A stretch of 64,000 bases of DNA, taken from contig NW_026016872.1 in NCBI RefSeq assembly GCF_020379485.1, forward strand, positions 1-64,000, given 5' to 3'. The translations under genes were made by a program, and so were the position numbers. Below, piece by piece: positions 13,481 through 23,577 of this stretch. Below the pieces are notes generated by a model. That model was given only the letters and a program-made list of their open reading frames with translations, did no database searches and had not been told where the DNA came from. Source of the stretch: Brassica napus. Taxonomy: Eukaryota; Streptophyta; Magnoliopsida; Brassicales; Brassicaceae. Position 1 is the stretch's first letter, and each line of letters starts with the position of its first letter.

Positions 13481-16133
13481 ATCTCATAGGAGTTAGGATG
13501 AAGAAGCTATCCCACTTTCAAATCAGGTGATCCCAGTTTTCCTGTTTGGGAATATGACAACTTCTTTGTCATTCTAATCAAACCAGGAAGAATCGCGATG
13601 TAAGAAGCTTGATTTTGATACATAAAGTAGTGGAGAATCACCAGGAAGTTGAATAAATCTCATAGGAGTTAGGATGAAGAAGCTATCCCACTTTCAAATC
13701 AGGTGATCCCAGTTTTCCTGTTTGGGAATATGACAACTTCTTTGTCATTCTAATCAAACCAGGATGAATCGCGATGTAAGAAGCTTGATTTTGATACATA
13801 AAGTAGTGGAGAATCACCAGGAAGTGAATAAATCTCATAGGAGTTAGGATGAAGAAGCTATCCCACTTTCAAATCAGGTGATCCCAGTTTTCCTGTTTGG
13901 GAATATGACAACTTCTTTGTCATTCTAATCAAACCAGGAAGAATCGCGATGTAAGAAGCTTGATTTTGATACATAAAGTAGTGGAGAATCACCAGGAAGT
14001 TTAATAAATCTCATAGGAGTTAGGATGAAGAAGCTATCCCACTTTCAAATCAGGTGATCCCAGTTTTCCTGTTTTGGAATATGACAACTTCTTTGTCATT
14101 CTAATCAAACCAGGATGAATCGCGATGTAAGAAGCTTGATTTTGATACATAAAGTAGTGGAGAATCACCAGGAAGTTAAATAAATCTCATAGGAGTTAGG
14201 ATGAAGAAGCTATCCCACTTTCAAATCAGGTGATCCCAGTTTTCCTGTTTGGGAATATGACAACTTCTTTGTCATTCTAATCAAACCAGGATGAATCGCG
14301 ATGTAAGAAGCTTGATTTTGATACATAAAGTAGTGGAGAATCACCAGGAAGTTGAATAAATCTCATAGGAGTTAGGATGAAGAAGCTATCCCACTTTCAA
14401 ATCAGGTGATCCCAGTTTTCCTGTTTGGGAATATGACAACTTCTTTGTCATTCTAATCAAACCAGGATGAATCGCGATGTAAGAAGCTTGATTTTGATAC
14501 ATAAAGTAGTGGAGAATCACCAGGAAGTGGAATAAATCTCATAGGAGTTAGGATGAAGAAGCTATCCCACTTTCAAATCAGGTGATCCCAGTTTTCCTGT
14601 TTGGGAATATGACAACTTCTTTGTCATTCTAATCAAACCAGGATGAATCGCGATGTAAGAAGCTTGATTTTGATACATAAAGTAGTGGAGAATCACTAGG
14701 AAGTGGAATAAATCTCATAGGAGTTAGGATGAAGAAGCTATCCCACTTTCAAATCAGGTGATCCCAGTTTTCCTGTTTGGGAATATGACAACTTCTTTGT
14801 CATTCTAATCAAACCAGGATGAATCGCGATGTAAGAAGCTTGATTTTGATACATAAAGTAGTGGAGAATCACCAGGAAGTTTAATAAATCTCATAGGAGT
14901 TAGGATGAAGAAGCTATCCCACTTTCAAATCAGGTGATCCCAGTTTTCCTGTTTGGGAATATGACAACTTCTTTGTCATTCTAATCAAACAGGAAGAATC
15001 GCGATGTAAAAAGCTTGATTTTGATACATAAAGTAGTGGAGAATCACTAGGAAGTGGAAAAAATCTCATAGGAGTTAGGATGAAGAAGCTATCCCACTTT
15101 CAAATCAGGTGATCCCAGTTTTCCTGTTTGGGAATATGACAACTTCTTTGTCATTCTAATCAAACCAGGAAGAATCGCGATGTAAGAAGCTTGATTTTGA
15201 TACATAAAGTAGTGGAGAATCACCAGGAAGTGGATAAATCTCATAGGAGTTAGGATGAAGAAGCTATCCCACTTTCAAATCAGGTGATCCCAGTTTTCCT
15301 GTTTGGGAATATGACAACTTCTTTGTCATTCTAATCAAACCAGGAAGAATCGTGATGTAAAAGCTTGATTTTGATACATAAAGTAGTGGAGAATCACCAG
15401 GAAGTGGAATAAATCTCATAGGAGTTAGGATGAAGAAGCTATCCCACTTTCAAATCAGGTGATCCCAGTTTTCCTGTTTGGGAATATGACAACTTCTTTG
15501 TCATTCTAATCAAACCAGGAAGAATCGCGATGTAAGAAGCTTGATTTTGATACATAAAGTAGTGGAGAATCACCAGGAAGTTTATTAAATCTCATAGGAG
15601 TTAGGATGAAGAAGCTATCCCACTTTCAAATCAGGTGATCCCAGTTTTCCTGTTTGGGAATATGACAACTTCTTTGTCATTCTAATCAAACCAGGATGAA
15701 TCGCGATGTAAGAAGCTTGATTTTGATACATAAAGTAGTGGAGAATCACCAGGAAGTTGAATAAATCTCATAGGAGTTAGGATGAAGAAGCTATCCCACT
15801 TTCAAATCAGGTGATCCCAGTTTTCCTGTTTGGGAATATGACAACTTCTTTGTCATTCTAATCAAACCAGGAAGAATCGCGATGTAAGAAGCTTGATTTA
15901 GATATAAAAGTAGTGGAGAATCACTAGTAAGCGGAAAAAATCTCATAGGAGTTAATATGAAGAAGCTATCACACTTTCAAATCAGGTGATCCCAGTTTTC
16001 TGTTTGGGAATATGACAACTTCTTTGTCATTCTAATCAAACCAGGAAGAATCGCGATGTAAGAAGCTTGATTTTGATACATAAAGTAGTGGATAATCACC
16101 AAGAAGTTTATTAAATCTCATAGGAGTTAGGAT

Positions 16134-16138
16134 GAAGA
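16134..16138. repeat. Target site duplication, left copy (GAAGA)
   Basis: The five bases before the retroelement are GAAGA, identical to the five after it at 26545-26549. Removing the element and one copy restores the normal satellite text GGATGAAGAAGCTATCCC, so the insertion point lies within one monomer. Confidence 0.95.
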
Positions 16139-17473
16139 TGATAATAGGGTTTTTGCCTATTGCAAATGTTGTAGTATAGTGGGGTGAATGTCGAACCAGT
16201 CCTAGTGATGTGAATCAGTGAGAATACAAGTCATTTCTTGAGCTAAGCAGATTCAATAGTGGTGAGTGTGTGACAAGTAACAATAGCAAACAGAGCAATA
16301 CAACAAGGTTTTAATCAATTTAGACAAGTGAATCCATGGGTATTGGGAATTGACTTCAAGTAACTAAGATCCAATCTAGGTGACAAGCTTTCAATCAAAG
16401 TAATCTCTTAAGTCTAAACACAATTTTAGACAACTCCTATGTCTAGGTAAATGTCCATTTGCTTAGAAATCATTAAACATCAAATGTCTTTGGCTTAATT
16501 CAATCAAGCAATCTTTAAGTTCAAGTTTAATAACTATCTAGCAATTTTAACATCAAGTGTCCTTGGCTAATCTCACTAGAGCTTAGTTGAGTTGATTCAA
16601 ACACTTCATCTAATCATGTCTGATGAGAAGTGTTTAGAAATCAGGTTTAGAGTGATCAAGACTAAACAAGCATTAAAAATACTCAACAAGCAAGTTCATA
16701 CAAGGATCTAATACAATAACACCATAGATCTTCACTAAGTTACTCTAATCTCCCTAACCCATGAATTCTTAAGGAAACTACTCACTAATCTCCATGAAAA
16801 CACTTAATCTCATAATAGATTGAAGCATATTCAAGTAGATACAACAGAGAATAAAGATAAACAAGGATTAAGGATTAAACAAGCAAAAAAAAATTAAAAC
16901 TCAAGAACAGATGATGAACAATGAAGAACAGCTCAAGAACAATAAGAACAATGATATTTCAAAGAGAGAGAGTTTTGACAAGTTAAATTATTACTAAAGT
17001 TGGATAATGATGTTTCTTGGACACTCCTTTAATAAAAAGAAAGCAGATATTATACAGAAAAGTAGGAAAACTCGTGCAAAGGAAAGGTAGAAGAAAGTGG
17101 CAAGTTGGGACATCCCATTAACTTTCCAGTGGTCCCCGGCAAGGGTTGATACACCTATAGTAAATTGATCATAACTTATCCAATACAGCTCCAAATGACT
17201 TGAAACCACTTCTATTGGAAAGGTAACTCAATTTCCAGTGTCTCCACAAATTTTGAGCTTCAGAAGAGATCTTTAAGGCCTTCATCCGTGTTCATCTTTC
17301 ACTCTTTGGACTCAAAATCCCTCCAATGGTCCTCCAACTCATCCATGGTGCTCTCCAACACCTGATATGTACAAATGCAATGATATGCAACCTAAATGTG
17401 CCTAAATGATGCTCTAAATGACCAAACCATGCAAGAATAAGAAGTTAAAAACATGTAAATTCAGAAGATATCA
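16139..17473 (-). repeat. 3' LTR (left copy)
   Basis: 1335 bp, starting TGATAATAGGG and ending AGATATCA on the plus strand, with short terminal inverted repeats TGATA/TATCA. It matches the right LTR over its whole length. By my line-by-line reading they differ at seven bases (near 16240, 16434, two in the A tract near 16890, and near 16970, 17166 and 17271) and by one inserted T near 17145. Because the element is on the minus strand, this is the downstream LTR and would supply the polyadenylation region; I see no clear AATAAA on that strand. A 71-codon ORF inside (16994-17209) has no recognisable features and is not called a gene. Confidence 0.95.
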
Positions 17474-17484
17474 ACTCCCCACAC
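17474..17484 (-). other. Polypurine tract
   Basis: On the element strand the bases directly before the 3' LTR read GTGTGGGGAGT. A purine-rich tract ending exactly at the LTR edge is the expected plus-strand DNA primer. The wider text (TTGAGGACAAG, then the tract) resembles the conserved segment before the 3' LTR in Athila and Tat elements, as I remember them. Confidence 0.8.
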
Positions 17485-17490
17485 TAGTCC

Positions 17491-17510
17491 TTTACTTGTC
17501 CTCAAGTAAA
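17491..17510. other. Perfect 8-bp inverted repeat next to the polypurine tract
   Basis: TTTACTTG (17491-17498) and CAAGTAAA (17503-17510) are exact complements separated by TCCT. In the element RNA this gives an 8-bp hairpin six bases upstream of the polypurine tract. It overlaps the conserved TTGAGGACAAG-like motif, so conservation may be for the structure, the sequence or both. Confidence 0.75.
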
Positions 17511-18117
17511 CTTTCAAGTCCTAAGAAGGAAGAAGTTTGAAAAAGGGAGCTCATAGCCAAAAGACACACATCCTAGCTCTTCTACAACATTCCAAATGAT
17601 CATAGCAAACAATCATTGGTCATTCTTTTATCAGTCTAGCTTCTCAATGCCTATCAAACTCTTTTTATTTCTTTATACAAAGTGCAATGCTCATCAATCA
17701 ACAAGTAACTTCAACCAATTCTCACATTCATTCACACACACACACAAGGTGGATTCTCACAAATGGGCACATGATCTCAATCACTTGGCTTGGTAGATTA
17801 ATGGTCTTTTATGAATGAAAAGAAAGGTTCAAATACAATCTTTTTAATGGTGGCAATCACTCAAGAACAAGGAGCATGATCATTATGCAAAATTTATCTA
17901 AGACTAGGGGCAATTCATGCATACATAGCTCATTCTCATCATTCTACTCTTCTTCCTAAGTGATTACAAATTCTACCCATCTTTTATATTTCAAAACCCA
18001 AGTATATACACTTCACTCACATTTCTCACCAAGTGAACTCTCTCTCTTTTTTTTTACATGATCAACCAACTAAGAACTTGACACTCTTTTTCTTTCCCCA
18101 TTATGATCTTTCATTCA

Positions 18118-18133
18118 TTTTTTTTTTTTTTTT
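18118..18133. repeat. 16-base T tract
   Basis: An uninterrupted run of T within a T/C-rich segment (about 18040-18250). On the element strand it is an A tract. It could come from ordinary slippage, and its length is uncertain in long-read assemblies. Confidence 0.8.
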
Positions 18134-18738
18134 ACTTTGGGGAATTCTAATTGACACACTTAAGAGTTTTTCTTCTTTTATTTTCTTGGTTCCTATTGGT
18201 TTTCTTTTCTTATTGACACTCTTTGATCTTTTTCTCTTCTCTCAAACCCAAGATATAACAACTTAAAAACACGCAAACTCACTCACCATCCTAGACGCTA
18301 GTTCAAATGAGGATCTTATACTAGCAATAGATGAGAACAAACATATGTCGCTCCCAATACTCTCAAGATTTTGCACATGACAAGCTATCAATAAGAGACC
18401 TCACTCAACAAATCAATATTGGTTTCAAAGAATGGCAAGGGTTCAAGGGTAGGGGAGTGCCATTTGGGTTAATCAAAGGATAATACATGGAATAAGATAA
18501 CCCAAATGTGTATGAAATCCATGATCAAGTATGCAAGTGCCCATATGCAAGAGAGATTAAATTCATTATGCCCAAGTTCAGTTTGTAATTGGTTTCAAGA
18601 ACAATGTCAATATCATATGAGCAACATGTTTCAAAAAGAGTTTTCAAGGCTCAAGAGATGCTTGTAGATATGTTCTTTTCATGGCAATTTCAATCATGGC
18701 TCCCTATGCATAATTCAAAACACACAACTCTTTTAAAA

Positions 18739-18757
18739 TTTTTTTTTTTTTTTTTTT
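18739..18757. repeat. 19-base T tract
   Basis: An uninterrupted run of T after CTTTTAAAA, an A tract on the element strand, in the non-coding part between pol and the 3' LTR. It might be a relic of an internal poly(A) sequence, but there is no target duplication or other sign of a separate insertion, so simple slippage is the likelier cause. Confidence 0.75.
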
Positions 18758-19013
18758 ATTTAGAAATCACAAGAAAATCCAAAATGCAAATCATTAAAAT
18801 CCACACAAATGCAAAGTGCTAGATATGTCAAATGCAAATCATCGAAATAAAAACAAGCAAAATGATCAGTTTTTATAGTACCCCCACCACACTCGAATCA
18901 CACAGTCTCTTGTGTGACTTTGAATTTGGAGTGGTTTACATGATAAGTAAAATAAAAATTACTAGAGATGTGGAGAGATTTTAAACCGGATTAGAGTACT
19001 TACCTTGTGACTG

Positions 19014-19214
19014 TAGCGACATGAGCATGTCACTATGGATATGTCGCTACGGTCCTTAGCCAAATATTGCATTCTCTTCGTTTGGTCGTAGTAACATGAG
19101 GATGTCGCTACGCACGTCGCTAAGGTTGTCCGTAAAGGGTTATAGCGACATGTGTGGGTCGCTATGCGCTTGTCGCTATGCTATCTTCCTTGTAGCGACC
19201 CAATCATGTCGCTA
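19014..19214. repeat. Cluster of TAGCGAC / GTCGCTA inverted motifs
   Basis: Within 201 bp the heptamer TAGCGAC occurs three times (19014, 19143, 19193) and its exact complement GTCGCTA six times (19043, 19104, 19116, 19158, 19172, 19208). Degenerate copies lie near 19028 (GTCACTA) and 19087 (CGTAGTAACATG). Several copies extend to TAGCGACATG or CATGTCGCTA, so many pairings could form hairpins. The spacing is irregular, so this is not a simple tandem repeat. It is CpG-rich compared with the AT-rich DNA around it. Function is unknown; it could be a structured RNA element, a protein-binding cluster or a captured repeat. Confidence 0.85.
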
Positions 19215-19385
19215 TGAGCATGTCTCCACAGAACTTGTGTTTCTTTCCTAGCCTCTTTTGAATCCTTTCCTTTTCCTGAGCACCTTCCAAACTGAAATCA
19301 CACACAATTCACACAAACAAACACACAAACAAGGATAGTTCACACAATTTATTAAAAACATTCACACATATATACAAAGGATACT

Positions 19386-19404
19386 CTTGGGATTTCCTCC
19401 CAAG
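19386..19404. other. Hairpin just downstream of the pol stop
   Basis: CTTGGGA (19386-19392) and TCCCAAG (19398-19404) form a perfect 7-bp inverted repeat with a 5-base loop, about 45 bases after the pol stop on the element strand. Related elements, as I remember them, carry a similar TTGGGAGG...CCCAA sequence here, so it may be a conserved RNA structure. Confidence 0.7.
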
Positions 19405-19447
19405 TGAGCTTGTTTTAAGTCTCTAGCTTGACTTTGCCTCCTTTAGG

Positions 19448-22396
19448 TTAGACTGTGGTTGGATCGGAAAGTGGAACTGAAGTTCCCAGGTCTTCCGATT
19501 TGGTTCCCAAGTAAAGCTTAGCCCTTTGTCCATTGATGGTGAACTCTCTTCCATCAGAACTCCACAAAACTATTGCTCCATAAGGTTTAACCTCTTTAAC
19601 CTTGAAAGGACCAGACCACCTTGACTTGAGCTTGCCTGGAAACAACTTCAGTCTGGAGTTGTAGAGAAGAACTTGATCTCCTTCTTTAAAGTCTCTTTTC
19701 AGGATATGTTTGTCATGGAGAGCCTTTGTTTTCTCTTTGTAGATCTTTGAACTTTCAAAAGCTTCAAGTCTTATCTCATCAAGTTCATTCAGCTGGATCA
19801 ATCTCTTCTCCTTGGCACTCTTGATGTCAAAGTTCAGCAACTTGACTGCCCATAGTGCCTTGTACTCAAGCTCAACTGGTAGATGGCAAGACTTTCCATA
19901 GAGAAGGTTGAAAGGTGTAGTTCCCAAAGGTGTCTTGTAAGCTGTCCTATAAGCCCACAATGCATCATCAAGCTTGATGGACCAATCTTTCCTTGTAACC
20001 CCCACAATCTTCTCCAGAATGGACTTGATCTCCCTGTTGGAAATCTCAACTTGACCACTTGTTTGGGGGTGGTAAGGAGTTGCAACCTTGTGCTTCACAC
20101 CATTCTTCTTAAGGAGGTTTGCAAACAGTTTGTTGATGAAGTGAGACCCTCCATCACTGATCACAACTCTTGGAATCCCAAACCTTGGAAAGATTATGCT
20201 CTTGAACATTTTTAGAACCACCTTTGCATCATTGGTTGGACTTGCAATTGCTTCAACCCACTTAGAGACATAATCTACAGCCACCAGTATGTACTTGTTG
20301 CTATAAGATGAAGGAAAAGGCCCCATGAAGTCAATACCCCAGACATCAAACACTTCAACTTCTAGGATGGGGTTTTGAGGCATTTCATTCCTCTTGGTGA
20401 TGTTTCCTCTTCTTTGACAAGAGTCACACCTTGAGACAAAGTCTTGGGTGTCTTTAAACATGTGAGGCCACCAAAATCCAGCTTGTAGCACCTTTGCAAC
20501 TGTCTTAAATGTAGCAAAGTGGCCTCCATAGGATGATCCATGACAATGTGTAAGGATCCCATCAATTTCTTCTTCAGCCACTGCCCTTCTATAGAGTTGA
20601 TCTCTACAAAGTATGTAGAGGTAAGGCTCATCCCAATAATATCTCTTCACATCCTTATAGAACTTCTTCTTGGCATAACCTTCAAGGTTCAATGGCTCTT
20701 TTCCACTAGCTAAGTAGTTGACTATATCAGCATACCAAGGACCCTTCTCATCAGCTGCCTTCACCTCTTCAAGTTTCTTTCCTGTCTCACAAACAGCTAC
20801 CACTGCATGAATAGCCATCATTTGCTCTTCTGGAAGTCTGTCATCAATAGGGATTCCACACTCCACCTTCAACCTGGACAGGTGATCAGCTACTCCATTC
20901 TCAACTCCAGGCCTGTCCTTGATCTCAAGATCAAACTCTTGTAGCAGCAGAATCCACCTCAACAGTCTTGGTTTTGCATCTTTCTTGGCTAAGAGGTGTC
21001 TCAATGCAGCATGATCAGTGTAGACAGTCACCTTTGACCCAACCAAGTAGCTTCTGAACTTCTCAAATGCAAAGACAATGGCCAATAGCTCCTTCTCAGT
21101 TGTAGAGTATTTAGCTTGAGCTTCATCAAGGGTTCTACTTGCATAGTAGATCACATGTGACTTCTTGTCTCTCTTCTGGCCTAGGACTGCTCCTACAGCA
21201 AAGTCACTTGCATCACACATGATCTCAAAGGGGAGATCCCAATCTGGCGGTTGAACTATGGGTGCACTGATGAGTGCATTCTTCAGGTTTTTGAAAGCTT
21301 CCATACACTCCTCATCGAAGTGAAATGCAGCTTCTTTGCATAACAGCCTGGTCAATGGTCTAGCTATCTTAGAGAAATCCATGATGAATCTTCTATAGAA
21401 ACCGGCATGACCCAGAAAGCTTCTTATATCCTTCACTGTTCTTGGTGGAGCTAGACCAACCATGACATCTATCTTGGCTTTGTCCACTTCAATTCCTTTC
21501 TCAGAAACTTTGTGTCCAAGAACAATCCCTTCCTTGACCATGAAGTGACACTTCTCCCAATTGAGCACCAGGTTAGTGTCCTCACATCTCTGTAATACCC
21601 TGCAAAGATTTGACAAACAAGTAGCAAACGAAGAACCGTATACAGAAAAATCATCCATAAACACCTCCATTACATCCTCAATAAGATCAGAGAAAATTGA
21701 CATCATTGCTCTTTGGAATGTTGCTGGTGCATTGCACAGTCCAAATGGCATCCTTCGATATGCAAAGGTACCATAAGGACAAGTGAATGTCGTTTTCTCT
21801 TGGTCATTTGGGTGTATAGGGATTTGGAAAAATCCAGAGTATCCATCAAGGAAACAATAATAAGGATGGTTAGCTAGCCTCTCTAACATCTGATCAATGA
21901 ATGGTAAAGGGAAATGATCCTTTCTAGAGGCTGCATTCAGTTTTCGATAGTCAATGCACATCCTATGTCCAGTTATTGTTCTTGTTGGTATTAACTCATC
22001 ATTTTCGTTCTTAACAACTGTTATGCCACCTTTTTTAGGAACTACATGCACAGGTGAAACCCAATTGCTATCAGAGATAGGATAGATCACACCAACATCT
22101 AACAATTTGATTATCTCTTTTTTAACAACGTCTTTCAAATTAGGATTTAATCTTCTTTGGTGTTCAATTGAAGTTTTAGATTCATCCTCTAGATGTATCC
22201 TATGCATGCACAAAGATGGTGAGATTCCTTTAATGTCATCAAGTGAGTATCCTAGTGCTTTTCTATACTTTTTAAGTTCATTTAAAAGCATAGACAATTC
22301 ATTCTCAGTCAGCTCACTACTCACAATGACAGGATATGTGTCATTAGGTCCAAGGAAAGCATATCTTACACCATGGGGAAGAGGTTTAAGCTCCAC
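19448..22396 (-). CDS. pol: Retroelement Pol: reverse transcriptase, RNase H and integrase
   Basis: 982 codons from the first ATG. The reverse transcriptase (about residues 85-260) copies element RNA into DNA; its catalytic aspartates are D184 in FLDGYSGF and D248/D249 in FMDDF. RNase H (about 385-510) degrades the RNA strand, with D395, E436, D461 and D504 in place. The integrase has a zinc-binding H-H-C-C set (H619, H626, C657, C660) and a DDE core (D689 in GIDFMGP, D748 in ISDGG, E784; D and E are 35 residues apart, the family spacing). No chromodomain follows. The C-terminal part (about 900-960) contains the GPFKV segment usual in gypsy integrases. All catalytic residues look intact. The frame is open upstream of this ATG to about 22471, and that upstream stretch still resembles family sequence, so the ATG is probably not a natural start. 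The protein is normally cut from a Gag-Pol precursor. The frame lies -1 to the protease ORF and overlaps it. Confidence 0.95.
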   Translation of the reverse strand: MELKPLPHGVRYAFLGPNDTYPVIVSSELTENELSMLLNELKKYRKALGYSLDDIKGISPSLCMHRIHLEDESKTSIEHQRRLNPNLKDVVKKEIIKLLDVGVIYPISDSNWVSPVHVVPKKGGITVVKNENDELIPTRTITGHRMCIDYRKLNAASRKDHFPLPFIDQMLERLANHPYYCFLDGYSGFFQIPIHPNDQEKTTFTCPYGTFAYRRMPFGLCNAPATFQRAMMSIFSDLIEDVMEVFMDDFSVYGSSFATCLSNLCRVLQRCEDTNLVLNWEKCHFMVKEGIVLGHKVSEKGIEVDKAKIDVMVGLAPPRTVKDIRSFLGHAGFYRRFIMDFSKIARPLTRLLCKEAAFHFDEECMEAFKNLKNALISAPIVQPPDWDLPFEIMCDASDFAVGAVLGQKRDKKSHVIYYASRTLDEAQAKYSTTEKELLAIVFAFEKFRSYLVGSKVTVYTDHAALRHLLAKKDAKPRLLRWILLLQEFDLEIKDRPGVENGVADHLSRLKVECGIPIDDRLPEEQMMAIHAVVAVCETGKKLEEVKAADEKGPWYADIVNYLASGKEPLNLEGYAKKKFYKDVKRYYWDEPYLYILCRDQLYRRAVAEEEIDGILTHCHGSSYGGHFATFKTVAKVLQAGFWWPHMFKDTQDFVSRCDSCQRRGNITKRNEMPQNPILEVEVFDVWGIDFMGPFPSSYSNKYILVAVDYVSKWVEAIASPTNDAKVVLKMFKSIIFPRFGIPRVVISDGGSHFINKLFANLLKKNGVKHKVATPYHPQTSGQVEISNREIKSILEKIVGVTRKDWSIKLDDALWAYRTAYKTPLGTTPFNLLYGKSCHLPVELEYKALWAVKLLNFDIKSAKEKRLIQLNELDEIRLEAFESSKIYKEKTKALHDKHILKRDFKEGDQVLLYNSRLKLFPGKLKSRWSGPFKVKEVKPYGAIVLWSSDGREFTINGQRAKLYLGTKSEDLGTSVPLSDPTTV

Positions 22397-23577
22397 TTTT
22401 GGTGCCTTGAGCTCACTCCAATCAGCTTCATGGAGGCAGCATGTTGAGTCACTTGTGGCAACTTCATGAACTCATCTTCTCCATCCTCCTCAAGGTGAAC
22501 ATCTAGCCTTCTTATTAGCTCATCACTCTCCTTGTTTTCAATCATTTGGGTCTCTCTTTCAATGGTCAGGGCATGTTGAAGAGAGTCCTCAATCGCTAAC
22601 TCCTCAAGGAAATCATCAGCCAAGGCATCCATCTCATCAATGTAGAATATTTCTCCTTGAGTTGTGGGCTTCTTCATCATCTCCTTGATATCAAAATGGA
22701 GAAGTTGATCTTTTCCAAGGTGGAGATCAATTGTGCCATCTCTCACATTCACCATTGCTCCAGCAGTTGCCAAGAAAGGTCTTCCAAAGATCAAAGGATC
22801 TCTAGGCTCTTCATCCATCTCAAGCACTACAAAGTCAGTAGGCACTTCACAATTTCCTATCTTGACAGGAAGATCTTCTAGGATGCCAATGGGGAGCTTG
22901 ACAGATCGATCAGCTAGCACCAAAGAGATCTTGCACTTTTTATATTGTGTAAACCCAAGCTTCTTGGCAATGGATAGTGGCATGAGGCTGACACTTGCTC
23001 CCAAATCACATAGACATCTCTCAAATGTCAAAGGTCCAATGGCGCATGGCAGGGTGAAACTACCAGGGTCTTCTAGCTTCCTTGGGACAGTCAGTCTCTG
23101 AATAATGGCACTGCACTCATGAGTAAGAATCACCATCCCTTCCATCTCTTTCTTCTTTTGTTCTACAGCATCTTTCAAGAACTTGCTGTATTGTGGAACC
23201 AGCATAAATGCATCAATTATGGGCATGGTGAGCTGAACTTCACTCATTTGCTTGTCAAACAAGGCTTTGTACTTCTCTAGGAGTTGCTTCTTGAATCTTC
23301 CAGGAAAGGGAAGCTTTGGCTCATAGGGAGGAGGAGTGAACAATTTCTCCTTTGTTGATGTAGCAGCCTCATTTTTGTTCTCAACTTTCTCCTCTCCAAT
23401 CTTTCTCTTGCCCTTAGCTTCAACTATCTTCTCCAAGATTTCCTCATTAGTCTTCTCATCCACAATCACCACATCATCATCTACATTGATGACCACCTCC
23501 CCACCTTGTTTCTCATTATCCTTAATGAGAACTTTAGGAGGCAACTCTCTTCCACTCCTTAGGGTGATTGCCTTCAT
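22366..23577 (-). CDS. pro: Retroelement aspartic protease region of Pol
   Basis: 403 codons. The protease active-site motif is DLGAS (residues 191-195), the Athila-type variant of the retroviral D-S/T-G-A motif, followed by SLMPLSIA. The flap and C-terminal half include [10 protein letters not shown] (about 263-272) and an NVRDGTIDL segment. It would dimerise and cleave the Gag-Pol precursor. Before it lies an acidic and lysine-rich linker (about 20-80). The final 20 or so residues before the stop do not resemble the family, because pol continues in the -1 frame. The ATG at 23577 overlaps the gag stop by four bases (ATGA). The frame is open upstream of that ATG and resembles the usual gag-protease linker, so this is better seen as the broken middle of one Gag-Pol frame than as a separate gene. 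Confidence 0.9.
   Translation of the reverse strand: MKAITLRSGRELPPKVLIKDNEKQGGEVVINVDDDVVIVDEKTNEEILEKIVEAKGKRKIGEEKVENKNEAATSTKEKLFTPPPYEPKLPFPGRFKKQLLEKYKALFDKQMSEVQLTMPIIDAFMLVPQYSKFLKDAVEQKKKEMEGMVILTHECSAIIQRLTVPRKLEDPGSFTLPCAIGPLTFERCLCDLGASVSLMPLSIAKKLGFTQYKKCKISLVLADRSVKLPIGILEDLPVKIGNCEVPTDFVVLEMDEEPRDPLIFGRPFLATAGAMVNVRDGTIDLHLGKDQLLHFDIKEMMKKPTTQGEIFYIDEMDALADDFLEELAIEDSLQHALTIERETQMIENKESDELIRRLDVHLEEDGEDEFMKLPQVTQHAASMKLIGVSSRHQKWSLNLFPMV

Larger units (their letters stand above)
1..16138 (+). repeat. CentBr-type 176-bp centromeric satellite array, left arm
   Basis: About 92 head-to-tail monomers of a 176-bp unit, each with an AAGCTT (HindIII) site followed by GATTTTGATACATAAAG, then CTCATAGGAGTTAGGATG, then CAAATCAGGTGATCCCAG and finally AATCGCGATGTAAG. 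Phase and orientation never change. Monomers differ mainly in a short variable segment after GAGAATCA (CCAGGAAGTT, CTAGGAAGTGG and CCAGGAAGTGG forms), in GGATGAATCG versus GGAAGAATCG, and in GTAAGAAGCTT versus GTAAAAGCTT. I recognise the unit as the Brassica centromeric satellite (CentBr, also called canrep or HindIII satellite); species is not determined. In functional centromeres such arrays carry CENH3 nucleosomes, but whether this stretch does cannot be told from sequence. The arm ends inside a monomer where the retroelement is inserted. No gene is present. Confidence 0.93.
17474..19447 (-). other. Non-coding 3' internal region of the retroelement, no env-like ORF
   Basis: 1974 bp between the end of pol and the 3' LTR. 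I see no coding region: short ORFs on the plus strand (17596-17796, 18033-18266, 18589-18822) are low-complexity, T-rich or featureless and lie antisense to the element. Many Athila elements carry an envelope-like ORF here, and this copy does not. The region holds T tracts (A tracts in the RNA), an AC-rich stretch near 19305-19335, a palindrome cluster at 19014-19214 and a hairpin at 19386-19404. Confidence 0.8.

Noticed and set aside
16994..17209. 71-codon ORF in the left LTR
   Set aside because: No domain or family feature, and the LTR otherwise lacks coding signals.
18739..18757. T tract as the tail of a separate non-LTR or SINE insertion
   Set aside because: No target duplication or body of such an element is visible next to it.
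17596..18822. Three short plus-strand ORFs (17596-17796, 18033-18266, 18589-18822) in the non-coding part of the element
   Set aside because: They are antisense to the element, low in complexity with T tracts coding for F/L runs, and have no recognisable domain.
19448..22396. Centromere-specific CRM/CRB-type retroelement
   Set aside because: No chromodomain follows the integrase, and the tRNA-Asp primer site and DLGAS protease fit Athila instead.
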